Under the pieces are notes generated by a model. It saw only the letters and a list, made by a program, of their open reading frames with translations. It did not search any database and had not been told where the DNA came from. This document shows positions 8,037 to 16,336 of a stretch of DNA of 64,000 nucleotides, piece by piece; the first letter of the stretch is position 1, and each line of letters begins with the position of its first letter. The position numbers and the translations under genes were made by a program. This DNA comes from UBA1361 sp041656375 (GTDB lineage Bacteria > Bacillota_I > Bacilli_A > RFN20 > CAG-826), in contig CAYPGR010000001.1 of NCBI GenBank assembly GCA_964410505.1, forward strand, positions 1 through 64,000. The letters are read 5' to 3'.

Positions 8037-10874
8037 TTACTTCCCCTTTTCTAAGTATGGTTTTAAGAAACGACCTGTATGTGAGGCCGGGACTTTAACA
8101 ATATCCTCAGGGGTGCCGGTGGCGACAATCATCCCGCCATCATTCCCCCCATTTGGACCTAAATCAATAATATAATCCGCTACTTTAATAATATCTAAAT
8201 TGTGTTCAATAACAACGACAGAATCACCGTTATTCACAATCGCCTGTAAGGCAAGAATTAAACGACTGACGTCATCAGTATGTAATCCGGTTGTCGGTTC
8301 ATCAAGTAAATATAAGGTTTTGCCAGTGGGTCGTTTTTGGAGCTCAAAGGCAAGTTTTAGACGTTGGGCTTCGCCACCTGATAATTCCGGCGCAGGTTGA
8401 CCCAGTTTAATGTAGCCTAATCCAATATCATTAAGCGTTTGTAAACGACGGACAATTTGATTTCTATTTTCAAAGAAAGAGAGCGCCTCTTCAACCGTCA
8501 TATCAAGGACATCGACGATGTTTTTACCGCGATACTTAATCGAAAGGGTGTCATCGTTATAGCGTTTTCCTTCACACATTTCACATTTTACATAAACATC
8601 TGGTAAAAAGTTCATGGAAATACGGGTCACACCGGCGCCTTCACAATGTTCACAGCGGCCGCCGCGATTGTTAAAGGAGAATTGGCCCTTATCATAACCA
8701 CGCGCCCGTGCGTCAACAGTCAAAGCAAAGAGGTCTCTAATATCATCGAATACTTTCGTATAGGTTGCCGGATTACTTCGTGGGGTTCGGCCGATCGGAT
8801 CTTGGCTAATGTTAATCACTTTATCAATATGTTCTAATCCTAAAATCTTTTTATGCGGTCCCGGATACGTTTCAACTTTACGTAAATAGCCATCGACGGC
8901 TTTATATAAGACTTCCTCGACTAAACTTGATTTTCCTGAACCACTCACGCCTGTAACGACGGTTAAGGTATTAAGCGGAATCTTAACATCAACATCTTTA
9001 AGGTTATTCGCGGTCGCCCCAACAATTTCAATAAAATTGCCATTTCCTGGCATGCGCCGTGGTGGAAGGCCAATTTTCTTCCGCCCTGATAAATAATCAC
9101 CAGTTAAAGAACGCGGACAATTGATCACATCTTCAAGTGTGCCGCTGACGACAACCTCACCACCATGAACGCCGGCTCCTGGGCCAATATCAACGATATG
9201 GTCAGCACTCCGAATCGTATCTTCATCATGTTCAACCACAATCAAGGTATTCCCTAAATCCACCATATCTTTTAAAGCTTGAATCAGGCGATCATTATCC
9301 CGTTGGTGCAGTCCTATACTTGGCTCATCTAACACATATAAAACGCCTGTTAATTTTGATCCAATTTGCGTTGCTAAGCGAATCCGTTGTGATTCACCAC
9401 CCGATAACGACTTACTCCCTCGAGCAAGGGTCAAATAATCAAGACCAACCTTAATAAGGAATGTTAAGCGGTGGTCAATTTCATCAAGCAAGAGTTGACT
9501 AATCGTTTGTTCGGTGACACTAAGCCCTTTACGGGTGTTTGTTAAAAAGTCTTTGAGTTCCCCGATTTGCATGAGGGTCAATTCATTAATGTTTTTATGA
9601 TTAATTTGAACGGAAAGGGCACTTTCATTAAGACGCTTACCGCCACAAGTCGTACACGTTGTATCACGCATAAATTTTTCATAATAATCGCGCATTTGTT
9701 CACTGACGGTTTCTTCATAGAGACGTTCAATCCTATTCTTGACCCCTTCAATTTTCCCTTTGCGATGAATAGTATTACCATTAACGGTAATGATCTTAAA
9801 GTCATGGGCCACGGGGCTACCAAAGAGGATGACGGCTTGGTGTTTGGGGGATAAATCTTTAAATGGCACCCGCATGGGGATGTCATAGAGTTCACATAAT
9901 TTTTCAAATTCTTGCCATTCAATATTTTGGGTTCCGACAATATTACGATGATATTCAACGGCCCCTTCAAGTAAACTAAGATTCATATCCGGGACAAGTA
10001 TATTAATATCAACTTCACGTTTAATGCCTAAGCCGCGGCAATCAGGACAAAATCCCATGGGGGCATTGAAACTAAATAAGCGTGGTTCTAGTTTAGGCAC
10101 ACTAAAGCCACAGAGATGACAAGAGTTATGGGCTGAATACATGACTTCTTCACTATTAAATAAAATCACAACATACCCATGGGCATAGTTGAGGGCTGTC
10201 TTTACCCCTTCTAAAATACGGGAACGATTGTCCGCACTTAACACAACACGATTGACAACGAGGTCAATATCATGGCGTTTATTTTTATCGAGATCACCAA
10301 CTTCTTCCAAAGTGAGGAGTTCCCCATTAACGCGTACCCGCACAAATCCTTCTTTTGCAATTTTTAAAAGGGTATCTTTATGACTGCCTTTTTCAGCTTT
10401 GACAATCGGGGCTAAAATTTGGATTCTTGTTTTTTCTGGATACTCGTAAATTTTATTCACAATTTGTTCGGGCGAAAATGATTTAATCGGGATGCCATGG
10501 GTCGGACAAAAGGGGACGCCAATTCTTGCATAGAGAAGACGGAAGTAATCATAGATTTCCGTAATCGTACCGACCGTTGAACGTGGATTGTTATTTGTGC
10601 TTTTTTGTTCAATAGAAATGGCCGGACTTAATCCTTCAATCGAATCAACATCGGGTTTGGCAACACTTCCTAAAAATTGACGAGCATAACTACTTAAACT
10701 TTCAACATAACGCCGTTGGCCCTCATTATAAATCGTATTGAGAGCAAGCGTGCTTTTACCACTGCCAGAAAGACCAGTAAAAACGACCAATTTATTTTTT
10801 GGGATGGTCACATCAATATTTTTAAGGTTGTTATCCCGCGCACCTTTTACAATAATATAATCTTTTTTATTCAT
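8037..10874 (-). CDS. uvrA: excinuclease ABC subunit A
   Basis: DNA-damage sensor of nucleotide excision repair; it works as a dimer with UvrB. The 945-residue protein is full length with two ABC ATPase modules: Walker A GLSGSGKST (residues 34-42) and GVSGSGKSS (about 640), two LSGGE(S/A)QR signatures and two LDEP(S/T)xGLH Walker B regions. Zinc modules are CHLCGF...CPDC near residue 253, CTTCGGKR in the insertion, and CEHCEGAG...CEMCEGKR in the second half. AAGGGG lies only about 2 nt from the ATG and a TAAAAT box 7 nt from it, so initiation may be leaderless. No uvrB is in the window. Confidence 0.98.
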   Translation of the reverse strand: MNKKDYIIVKGARDNNLKNIDVTIPKNKLVVFTGLSGSGKSTLALNTIYNEGQRRYVESLSSYARQFLGSVAKPDVDSIEGLSPAISIEQKSTNNNPRSTVGTITEIYDYFRLLYARIGVPFCPTHGIPIKSFSPEQIVNKIYEYPEKTRIQILAPIVKAEKGSHKDTLLKIAKEGFVRVRVNGELLTLEEVGDLDKNKRHDIDLVVNRVVLSADNRSRILEGVKTALNYAHGYVVILFNSEEVMYSAHNSCHLCGFSVPKLEPRLFSFNAPMGFCPDCRGLGIKREVDINILVPDMNLSLLEGAVEYHRNIVGTQNIEWQEFEKLCELYDIPMRVPFKDLSPKHQAVILFGSPVAHDFKIITVNGNTIHRKGKIEGVKNRIERLYEETVSEQMRDYYEKFMRDTTCTTCGGKRLNESALSVQINHKNINELTLMQIGELKDFLTNTRKGLSVTEQTISQLLLDEIDHRLTFLIKVGLDYLTLARGSKSLSGGESQRIRLATQIGSKLTGVLYVLDEPSIGLHQRDNDRLIQALKDMVDLGNTLIVVEHDEDTIRSADHIVDIGPGAGVHGGEVVVSGTLEDVINCPRSLTGDYLSGRKKIGLPPRRMPGNGNFIEIVGATANNLKDVDVKIPLNTLTVVTGVSGSGKSSLVEEVLYKAVDGYLRKVETYPGPHKKILGLEHIDKVINISQDPIGRTPRSNPATYTKVFDDIRDLFALTVDARARGYDKGQFSFNNRGGRCEHCEGAGVTRISMNFLPDVYVKCEMCEGKRYNDDTLSIKYRGKNIVDVLDMTVEEALSFFENRNQIVRRLQTLNDIGLGYIKLGQPAPELSGGEAQRLKLAFELQKRPTGKTLYLLDEPTTGLHTDDVSRLILALQAIVNNGDSVVVIEHNLDIIKVADYIIDLGPNGGNDGGMIVATGTPEDIVKVPASHTGRFLKPYLEKGK

Positions 10875-10949
10875 ACCCCTTATTTTAACCTAAGAAGGAC
10901 AAAATCAAGATAAAAACGACTATCAAATAATTGATATCACTACTAATTT

Positions 10950-10967
10950 TTATAATTTAAATTATAA
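10950..10967. promoter_or_regulatory. AT-only palindrome with divergent -10-like boxes upstream of tRNA-Pro and uvrA
   Basis: An 18-bp perfect palindrome (TTATAATTT/AAATTATAA) carries TATAAT on both strands, at 10951-10956 (+) and 10961-10966 (-). A further TATAAT (+) at 10963-10968 lies just before the tRNA. TTGATA at 10931-10936 (+) is 14 nt from the first box, which is short. It is probably the tRNA-Pro promoter region; no good -35 was found for the minus strand. Confidence 0.4.
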
Positions 10968-10978
10968 TAATCTTTAGT

Positions 10979-11055
10979 CGGGACGTAGCACAGCTTGGTA
11001 GTGCGCTACCTTGGGGTGGTAGAGGTCGTGAGTTCAAATCTCATCGTTCCGACCA
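10979..11055 (+). tRNA. tRNA-Pro (anticodon GGG)
   Basis: 77 nt with CCA encoded. The acceptor stem CGGGACG pairs with CGTTCCG (one G-U), the D stem is GCAC/GTGC, the anticodon stem CTACC/GGTAG has loop TTGGGGT (anticodon GGG at positions 34-36, U33 present, G37), and the T stem is GTGAG/CTCAT with loop TTCAAAT. It reads CCC/CCU proline codons. It is the only plus-strand gene in the window and ends against the nifJ terminator. Confidence 0.95.
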
Positions 11056-11075
11056 TTTTTTATAGGAACAAATAA

Positions 11076-11101
11076 AAAACCTCGATTTTATTCGAGGTTT
11101 T
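11076..11101. terminator. bidirectional terminator between tRNA-Pro (+) and nifJ (-)
   Basis: A 10-bp stem, AAAACCTCGA/TCGAGGTTTT, with a 6-nt loop, A-rich on one side and T-rich on the other, so it can end transcription from both the plus-strand tRNA and the minus-strand oxidoreductase gene. Confidence 0.88.
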
Positions 11102-11119
11102 CTTTACTTCGGTTTTCGG

Positions 11120-14100
11120 TTATTCAAACTTTTTGAGTCTTAAATAACGTTTTTGAGCCTCTTTTTCACTCTTGGTGAGTAAGAATTCAGCATTTTCTGG
11201 ATTCACGGTTGGTAATTGTGAGAAGCGGGTTTCACCCATAACGAATTCACGGAATTGCGTGTAGTCAGGTTCTTTCATATCCCAGACGAGTGGTGATTTA
11301 CCTTCAGCTTCAAGCCGTGGATCATAACGGAAGATTGGCCAGTAACCGCTTGCGACAGCTTTCTTTTCAACACTGATGTGGTTACTTAAGCCACCCTTAA
11401 TACCGTGTTCGGTACATGGACTATAGGCAATAATTAGGGATGGACCATTGTAGCTTTCTGCATCGGTAATCGCTTTAATCGTCGCGACTGGATTGGCCCC
11501 GAGGGCGACTTGTGCGACGTAGACATCGCCATAAGCCATGGCCATCATTGCTAAGTTCTTCTTGGCGCCTGTTTTACCACTGGCGGCGAATTTAGCAATT
11601 GCACCAGTTTGGGTCGCTTTACTCGCTTGCCCACCGGTATTGGAGTAGACCTCAGTATCCATGACAAGGACATTGACATTGGCACCACTTGCTAAGACGT
11701 GGTCTAAGCCACCAAAGCCAATATCATAAGCCCAACCATCGCCACCGATAATCCAAACACTCTTATCAAGAATATCGTTTTTATATTTGAGGGCTTCCCG
11801 TAATGGCGCGTAACTAGTCTTCTCTAGTAATTCGATGAGTTTAGGCAAGTAGCTCCGCACTTCTTTACGGTCTGTTGGACGTGCAATGTATTTTTCAAGG
11901 ATTTCTTTAAGTTCAGGTTCGACTTTATCAAGGGCGTTTTTGAACATGTCGACGAGGATGCTTAGTTTATAATCATTCGCCATCCTCATGCCAAAGCCGT
12001 ATTCGGCGTTATCTTCAAATAAGCTATTGCCCCATGCAACGCCTTCACCTTGTTTATTCGTCGTAAATGGTGTCCCCGGGACGCTACCGCAGTAGATTGA
12101 ACTACAACCTGTGGCGTTGGCGACGAGCATATCTTGACCGAAGAGTTGGGTAATGAGACGGTAGTATGGTGTTTCACCACAACCGGCACACGCACCACTA
12201 ATTTCCATGTATGGCATTAAGAAGCCAACACCTTTTGGTGTGCTTAATGGGAATTTATCTGATTTATAAGTGACTTGTTTATATAAATAATCAGCCGCTG
12301 GTTCATATTGATATTCGCCTTTGGCATCCACCATTTCAAGTGCTTTTTTGCCACCTTTACCAGGGCAAGTAACCGCACAGAGTCCGCATCCAACGCAGTT
12401 CATTGGCGAGACTTGAATACGGAATTTTAAGCCGGCAACAGTTGGACCCATTGCTGGTAAGATATCTTCTTTAACGTTTTCTGGTAAGTGCGCAACTTCG
12501 TTTTCATCTAGTAAGAATGGACGAATGGTCGCGTGTGGACAAACAAGACTACACGTATTACATTGAATACAATTTTCTTTGGTCCAATGTGGCACCATCG
12601 AAGCAATTGACCGTTTTTGTTTAAAGGTGATATCGTTTTTCATCGTGCCATTGAGGAGATCCCATTCCATAAAGGTTGAGACTGGTAAATCATACCCTTC
12701 AAGATTGTCAATTGGATTGACATACTCATCAAAGTATTTATCCCCAAGTAATTGAACCGTTTTATGTGGTTTTAGTTTTTTCCATTCTGGATCAATCGCC
12801 ACTTCAACGATGCCGTTAGCGCCGGCATCAATGGCGGCAAAGTTTTGTTCAACAATTTCGTCACCTTTACGACCATAAGTTTTTTCCGCATATTTTTTCA
12901 TTAAATCAAGGGCATCAGCGTAAGGCATGATGTCTTGATTTAAATAGAAGAATGATGATTGAAGGATCGTGTTTGTATGGCGACCCATACCAAGATCTTG
13001 GGCGATTTTGTTTGCGTCAATCACAAACATTTTGGCGCCTTTTGTTGCTAATCCGTATTTCACGCGGTTTGGAAGCGCATTAATTAATTCTTGACCCGTT
13101 AAGGACGTATTAAGGAGGAAGGTTCCACCTTTTTTAAGATAACGAATCATATCGAATTTGTAGAGATAACTATCTTGTGAAGCGCCGATGAAACTGGCAT
13201 TTTCCACATAATAGGTTGAGTGGATTGGTTTTTTGCCAAAACGGAGATAACTACGAGTTGGTCCGCCAGCTTTACGCGAGTCATAAGCAAAATAAGCTTG
13301 AGCGTATTGGTTTGTTGCGTCACCAATAATTTTAATACTTGATTTATTCGCACTAACGGTACCGTCACTGCCTAAACCATAGAATAAGCATTCGGTGTGA
13401 CCATTATCAATATGATAATCTTCATCAAATGGCACACTTAATTTGGTTACGTCATCTTTAATCCCAATGGTAAACGAATGCCATGGTTTATGATCAAGGA
13501 AATCAAAGACTCCTTTTAAGTGTTTTGGTTGCGTATCTTTACTGCTAATCCCATAACGACCACCGACAAGCACCTCGAAGTGACGACCTTCTTGTTTTAA
13601 AGCCGTTAAGACATCAACATAAAGTGGTTCACCAACCGCACCCATTTCTTTGGTGCGATCAAGGACGGCGATTTTCTTCACACTTGCAGGGATTGCAGCC
13701 GCTAAGTGTTTGGCACTAAATGGGCGGTAAAGATGGACTTTAACCATCCCTAGTTTTTCACCTTTTGCGTTTAGATCATCAATCACTTCACTTAAGGCTT
13801 CGGTGACTGAACCCATTGCAATAATGACTTTGGTCGCATCTTTAGCCCCATAATAAACGAATGGTGCATAAGTGCGTCCGCTTAATTCACTGGCCTTTTT
13901 AAAGTATTTTTCAGCTACTTCTAAAACATTTTGGTAATGTGTATTTTGTGCTTCCTTACCTTGGAAAGCAATATCATCATTTTCAGCGCCACCACGGGTG
14001 ACCGCATTTGCGTGAGGATTGAGGGCGCGATTTCTAAAAGCGGCTACCTTATCTTCTGGTAGTAACTTTTTCCATTCAGCATCATCAATAATTTCAATAT

Positions 14101-14650
14101 TTTGGATTTCGTGCGAGGTTCTGAAACCATCAAAGAAATGAAGCACTGGCGCACTGGCGTCAATGGCCGTTAAGTGGGCGACGTGCGCAAGGTCTGCGAC
14201 TTCTTGAACACTATGGCTCACCATCATCGTCACACCCGTTTGGCGGACCGCGTAAATATCTTGGTGATCACCGAAGATACTTAAACTCCGGGAAGCGATA
14301 CTCCGTGCACTAACGTGAAGGACCGCCGGTAAGAGTTCACCGACCCATTTGTAAATATTAGGAAGCATTAAAAGAAGCCCTTGCGAAGCAGTATAGGTAG
14401 TGGCTAGAGCACCCGCTTGTAAAGAACCATGGACCGCACCGGCAGCCCCTGCTTCACTTTGTAATTCGGTTACTTTTACTTTACTGCCAAAGTAGTTTAA
14501 TTTTCCTTGAGAAGAAAATAAATCAACGAGTTCCGCCATTGGGGATGACGGGGTGATGGGATAAATTGCCGCAATGTCGGTGTATAAGTAACTAACACGC
14601 GCAGCTGCTGCGTTACCATCTAATGAGACAAAAGATTTTTTAAAAGCCAT
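11120..14650 (-). CDS. nifJ: pyruvate:ferredoxin (flavodoxin) oxidoreductase, single-chain
   Basis: Oxidatively decarboxylates pyruvate to acetyl-CoA and passes the electrons to ferredoxin or flavodoxin; it replaces pyruvate dehydrogenase in anaerobes. The 1176 residues match the fused single-chain form. The order is an N-terminal pyrimidine/thiamine domain (DIAAIYPITPSSPMAE), the transketolase C-terminal-like domain, a two-cluster ferredoxin domain (CIQCNTCSLVCP near residue 697 and CVGCGLCAVTCP near 753), GCAGCGE near 820 for the proximal cluster and the thiamine diphosphate-binding GDGWAYDIGFGG near 970. A GGAGG site precedes the ATG. A perfect AT-rich palindrome sits about 30-45 nt upstream. 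Confidence 0.98.
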   Translation of the reverse strand: MAFKKSFVSLDGNAAAARVSYLYTDIAAIYPITPSSPMAELVDLFSSQGKLNYFGSKVKVTELQSEAGAAGAVHGSLQAGALATTYTASQGLLLMLPNIYKWVGELLPAVLHVSARSIASRSLSIFGDHQDIYAVRQTGVTMMVSHSVQEVADLAHVAHLTAIDASAPVLHFFDGFRTSHEIQNIEIIDDAEWKKLLPEDKVAAFRNRALNPHANAVTRGGAENDDIAFQGKEAQNTHYQNVLEVAEKYFKKASELSGRTYAPFVYYGAKDATKVIIAMGSVTEALSEVIDDLNAKGEKLGMVKVHLYRPFSAKHLAAAIPASVKKIAVLDRTKEMGAVGEPLYVDVLTALKQEGRHFEVLVGGRYGISSKDTQPKHLKGVFDFLDHKPWHSFTIGIKDDVTKLSVPFDEDYHIDNGHTECLFYGLGSDGTVSANKSSIKIIGDATNQYAQAYFAYDSRKAGGPTRSYLRFGKKPIHSTYYVENASFIGASQDSYLYKFDMIRYLKKGGTFLLNTSLTGQELINALPNRVKYGLATKGAKMFVIDANKIAQDLGMGRHTNTILQSSFFYLNQDIMPYADALDLMKKYAEKTYGRKGDEIVEQNFAAIDAGANGIVEVAIDPEWKKLKPHKTVQLLGDKYFDEYVNPIDNLEGYDLPVSTFMEWDLLNGTMKNDITFKQKRSIASMVPHWTKENCIQCNTCSLVCPHATIRPFLLDENEVAHLPENVKEDILPAMGPTVAGLKFRIQVSPMNCVGCGLCAVTCPGKGGKKALEMVDAKGEYQYEPAADYLYKQVTYKSDKFPLSTPKGVGFLMPYMEISGACAGCGETPYYRLITQLFGQDMLVANATGCSSIYCGSVPGTPFTTNKQGEGVAWGNSLFEDNAEYGFGMRMANDYKLSILVDMFKNALDKVEPELKEILEKYIARPTDRKEVRSYLPKLIELLEKTSYAPLREALKYKNDILDKSVWIIGGDGWAYDIGFGGLDHVLASGANVNVLVMDTEVYSNTGGQASKATQTGAIAKFAASGKTGAKKNLAMMAMAYGDVYVAQVALGANPVATIKAITDAESYNGPSLIIAYSPCTEHGIKGGLSNHISVEKKAVASGYWPIFRYDPRLEAEGKSPLVWDMKEPDYTQFREFVMGETRFSQLPTVNPENAEFLLTKSEKEAQKRYLRLKKFE

Positions 14651-14677
14651 AATGACCTCCGTTTTCTTATCGATGCT

Positions 14678-14695
14678 CTTATTATAAATAATAAG
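14678..14695. promoter_or_regulatory. palindrome in the nifJ promoter region
   Basis: CTTATTAT and ATAATAAG form an 8+2+8 perfect inverted repeat 28 nt upstream of the nifJ start. It contains a TATAAT box on the minus strand without a clear -35. It could be an operator overlapping the promoter, or merely an AT-rich promoter core. Confidence 0.4.
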
Positions 14696-14763
14696 GGGGC
14701 CTTTATAAAGCGAAGTTGTAAAATAAAATGCATATGACTTGAATTGTTTACTAAGTATCTAGT

Positions 14764-14794
14764 AAGAAAAAAACTCCCTTGTTACAGGAAGTTT
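14764..14794 (-). terminator. terminator after tRNA-Lys
   Basis: On the minus strand AAACTTCC pairs with GGGAGTTT (one G-U) over an 8-nt loop and runs into TTTTTTT, about 15 nt past the tRNA 3' end. Confidence 0.85.
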
Positions 14795-14807
14795 GCGTGT
14801 TACTTTT

Positions 14808-14883
14808 TGGTAGACCGTACAGGATTCGAACCTGCGACCCGTTGATTAAGAGTCAACTGCTCTACCAGCTGAGCTAACGGTCC
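14808..14883 (-). tRNA. tRNA-Lys (anticodon CTT)
   Basis: 76 nt with encoded CCA. The acceptor GGACCGT pairs with ACGGTCT, the D arm is GCTC/GAGC, the anticodon stem GTTGA/TCAAC has loop CTCTTAA (anticodon CTT), and the T arm contains TTCGAAT. It reads AAG lysine codons. It has its own promoter and terminator between the importer operon and nifJ. Confidence 0.96.
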
Positions 14884-14896
14884 ATAAAGCCTTTTT

Positions 14897-14924
14897 ATTA
14901 TACGCTTCTGTATATTTTTTGCAA
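14897..14924 (-). promoter_or_regulatory. tRNA-Lys promoter
   Basis: On the minus strand TTGCAA (14919-14924), a 16-nt spacer and a perfect TATAAT (14897-14902). The start would fall about 7-8 nt upstream of the tRNA 5' end. Confidence 0.75.
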
Positions 14925-14930
14925 CAAGAA

Positions 14931-14952
14931 AAGCCCTGGGTTTCCAGGGCTT
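14931..14952 (-). terminator. terminator of the ABC importer operon
   Basis: A 9-bp GC-rich stem AAGCCCTGG/CCAGGGCTT with a 4-nt loop, then TTCTTG on the minus strand, about 20 nt past the last stop of the importer operon. Confidence 0.85.
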
Positions 14953-14974
14953 TTGTAAAGCAAATATTGTCTAA

Positions 14975-16318
14975 CTAGACTGCAACGCGTAAGGAACCTT
15001 CGAATTGGTATGGACCAAATTGAAGTTCATTATAAACAGTGAGTGGTCCTTCATAGAAGAAGGCATTGTTTTCGTTCGCAACTAGGAAGTTTTTGAAGGC
15101 GGTGTGGTTTGCTAATCCCATGTGGTAGTTCATGGACATTTGCACTTCAAAGGCAACGTTTTCACTTGTTTTTCCTTCAAGGATAACGTTGTAGTGAGTT
15201 TTGCCATCTGGGACGAAACCAGCTAAGCCAATATCATTACCTTGACGATCTTTCACGGTTTTGAAGGTGAATGGTTGATCGAAACGAACCATCGCATTAT
15301 CTTTATCAAAGATTGGGGCGGTTGGATCGGTATTACCAAGTAATAAGGTTTGGTAGAGATCATCATGGGTGAAGTCATTGAATTCTGGGACTTTCACTTC
15401 TGGGAAGGAAGCCTTATCTAAGACTTTAACTGCTTTGATGAAGGATAGTTGGGCAAGACCATTGAAATTACCGACTTGGCCGACAGCTTCAACTAAATCA
15501 CCAACTTGGAAAGCGTTTGTGAAACCACTGGCGTCGAGTTTATAAAGACCAACGCCTGTTTTTCCGTCGGCAATACCAGCGGTATTCCAGTCTGGGAAGA
15601 CGCCGGTGACATAACCACGGACTTTTGCGACGGTACCGGCTTTGGTATCACGAATCGCAGGAAGGCTAATGAGATTGATTTTTTCGATGGCACCTAAGTA
15701 CATATCAATGCTTAAGCGTTTGGTCCAATCGCCAATGCGAACAGTGGCATAAAGACGGGCTACTTTGGCAGGTGGGACGATATGGATAGGATTACCTTGA
15801 CCATCAAATTCTGGTTCATAGGTTGGGTATCCTGGGGTCGCCATGAGTTTGTTATCTTGGTCTTTTTCAAAGACGAAGGTACCTAAGGTTGTTTCAGGAT
15901 CGTTTTGGCCGTTGTAGGACCAGGTGATGGTATATTCAGGGTATAAATACACTTCATTAACATCATCTTCATAAGTAAGCGTTCCGCCTTCAATTAAGGT
16001 GAGCGCGTTGCCATCTTTTAATTCTGGAACTGGATCAACTGGATCTTGGGCATTACGGTAGATATTAGTCCGAACGATGGTACCGGTATTGCGTTCCACG
16101 ACGAGTGGGACGGTCTTAGCAATTAAATCAACGGAAAGGTTGAATTCTGCTTCGGTGAGTGGTGGCACTTCTTCTTCACTTGAACTTTCTGGTTCACTAA
16201 TCGTGGTGCTTGGTTCAGTGGTGGAGGTTGCGGTTTCGCTACTTGAAGCGGTTGGTTTACAACCGGCAAGAAGCCCGACAACCAACATTAAGAGGGTTAG
16301 TCTAATTGGTTTTTTCAT
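14975..16318 (-). CDS. lipoprotein with an OB-fold-like region, last gene of the sugar-importer operon
   Basis: Predicted surface lipoprotein of 447 residues: signal peptide with lipobox LLAGC (Cys at about 20), then a Ser/Thr/Glu-rich linker to about residue 55. The N-terminal half is not recognised. Around residues 215-300 the run DTKAGTVAKVRGYVTGVF, then GIADGKTGVGLY, then VGDLVEAVGQVGNFNGLAQL resembles the OB-fold repeats of surface nucleic-acid-associated proteins such as the YhcR-type nuclease. No catalytic nuclease residues are visible. It lies 18 nt after the binding-protein gene with its own AGGAGA site, so it is coexpressed with the importer and may capture or present its ligand. 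The function is not established. Confidence 0.75.
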   Translation of the reverse strand: MKKPIRLTLLMLVVGLLAGCKPTASSSETATSTTEPSTTISEPESSSEEEVPPLTEAEFNLSVDLIAKTVPLVVERNTGTIVRTNIYRNAQDPVDPVPELKDGNALTLIEGGTLTYEDDVNEVYLYPEYTITWSYNGQNDPETTLGTFVFEKDQDNKLMATPGYPTYEPEFDGQGNPIHIVPPAKVARLYATVRIGDWTKRLSIDMYLGAIEKINLISLPAIRDTKAGTVAKVRGYVTGVFPDWNTAGIADGKTGVGLYKLDASGFTNAFQVGDLVEAVGQVGNFNGLAQLSFIKAVKVLDKASFPEVKVPEFNDFTHDDLYQTLLLGNTDPTAPIFDKDNAMVRFDQPFTFKTVKDRQGNDIGLAGFVPDGKTHYNVILEGKTSENVAFEVQMSMNYHMGLANHTAFKNFLVANENNAFFYEGPLTVYNELQFGPYQFEGSLRVAV

Positions 16319-16336
16319 ATGTTCTCCTATTTATTC

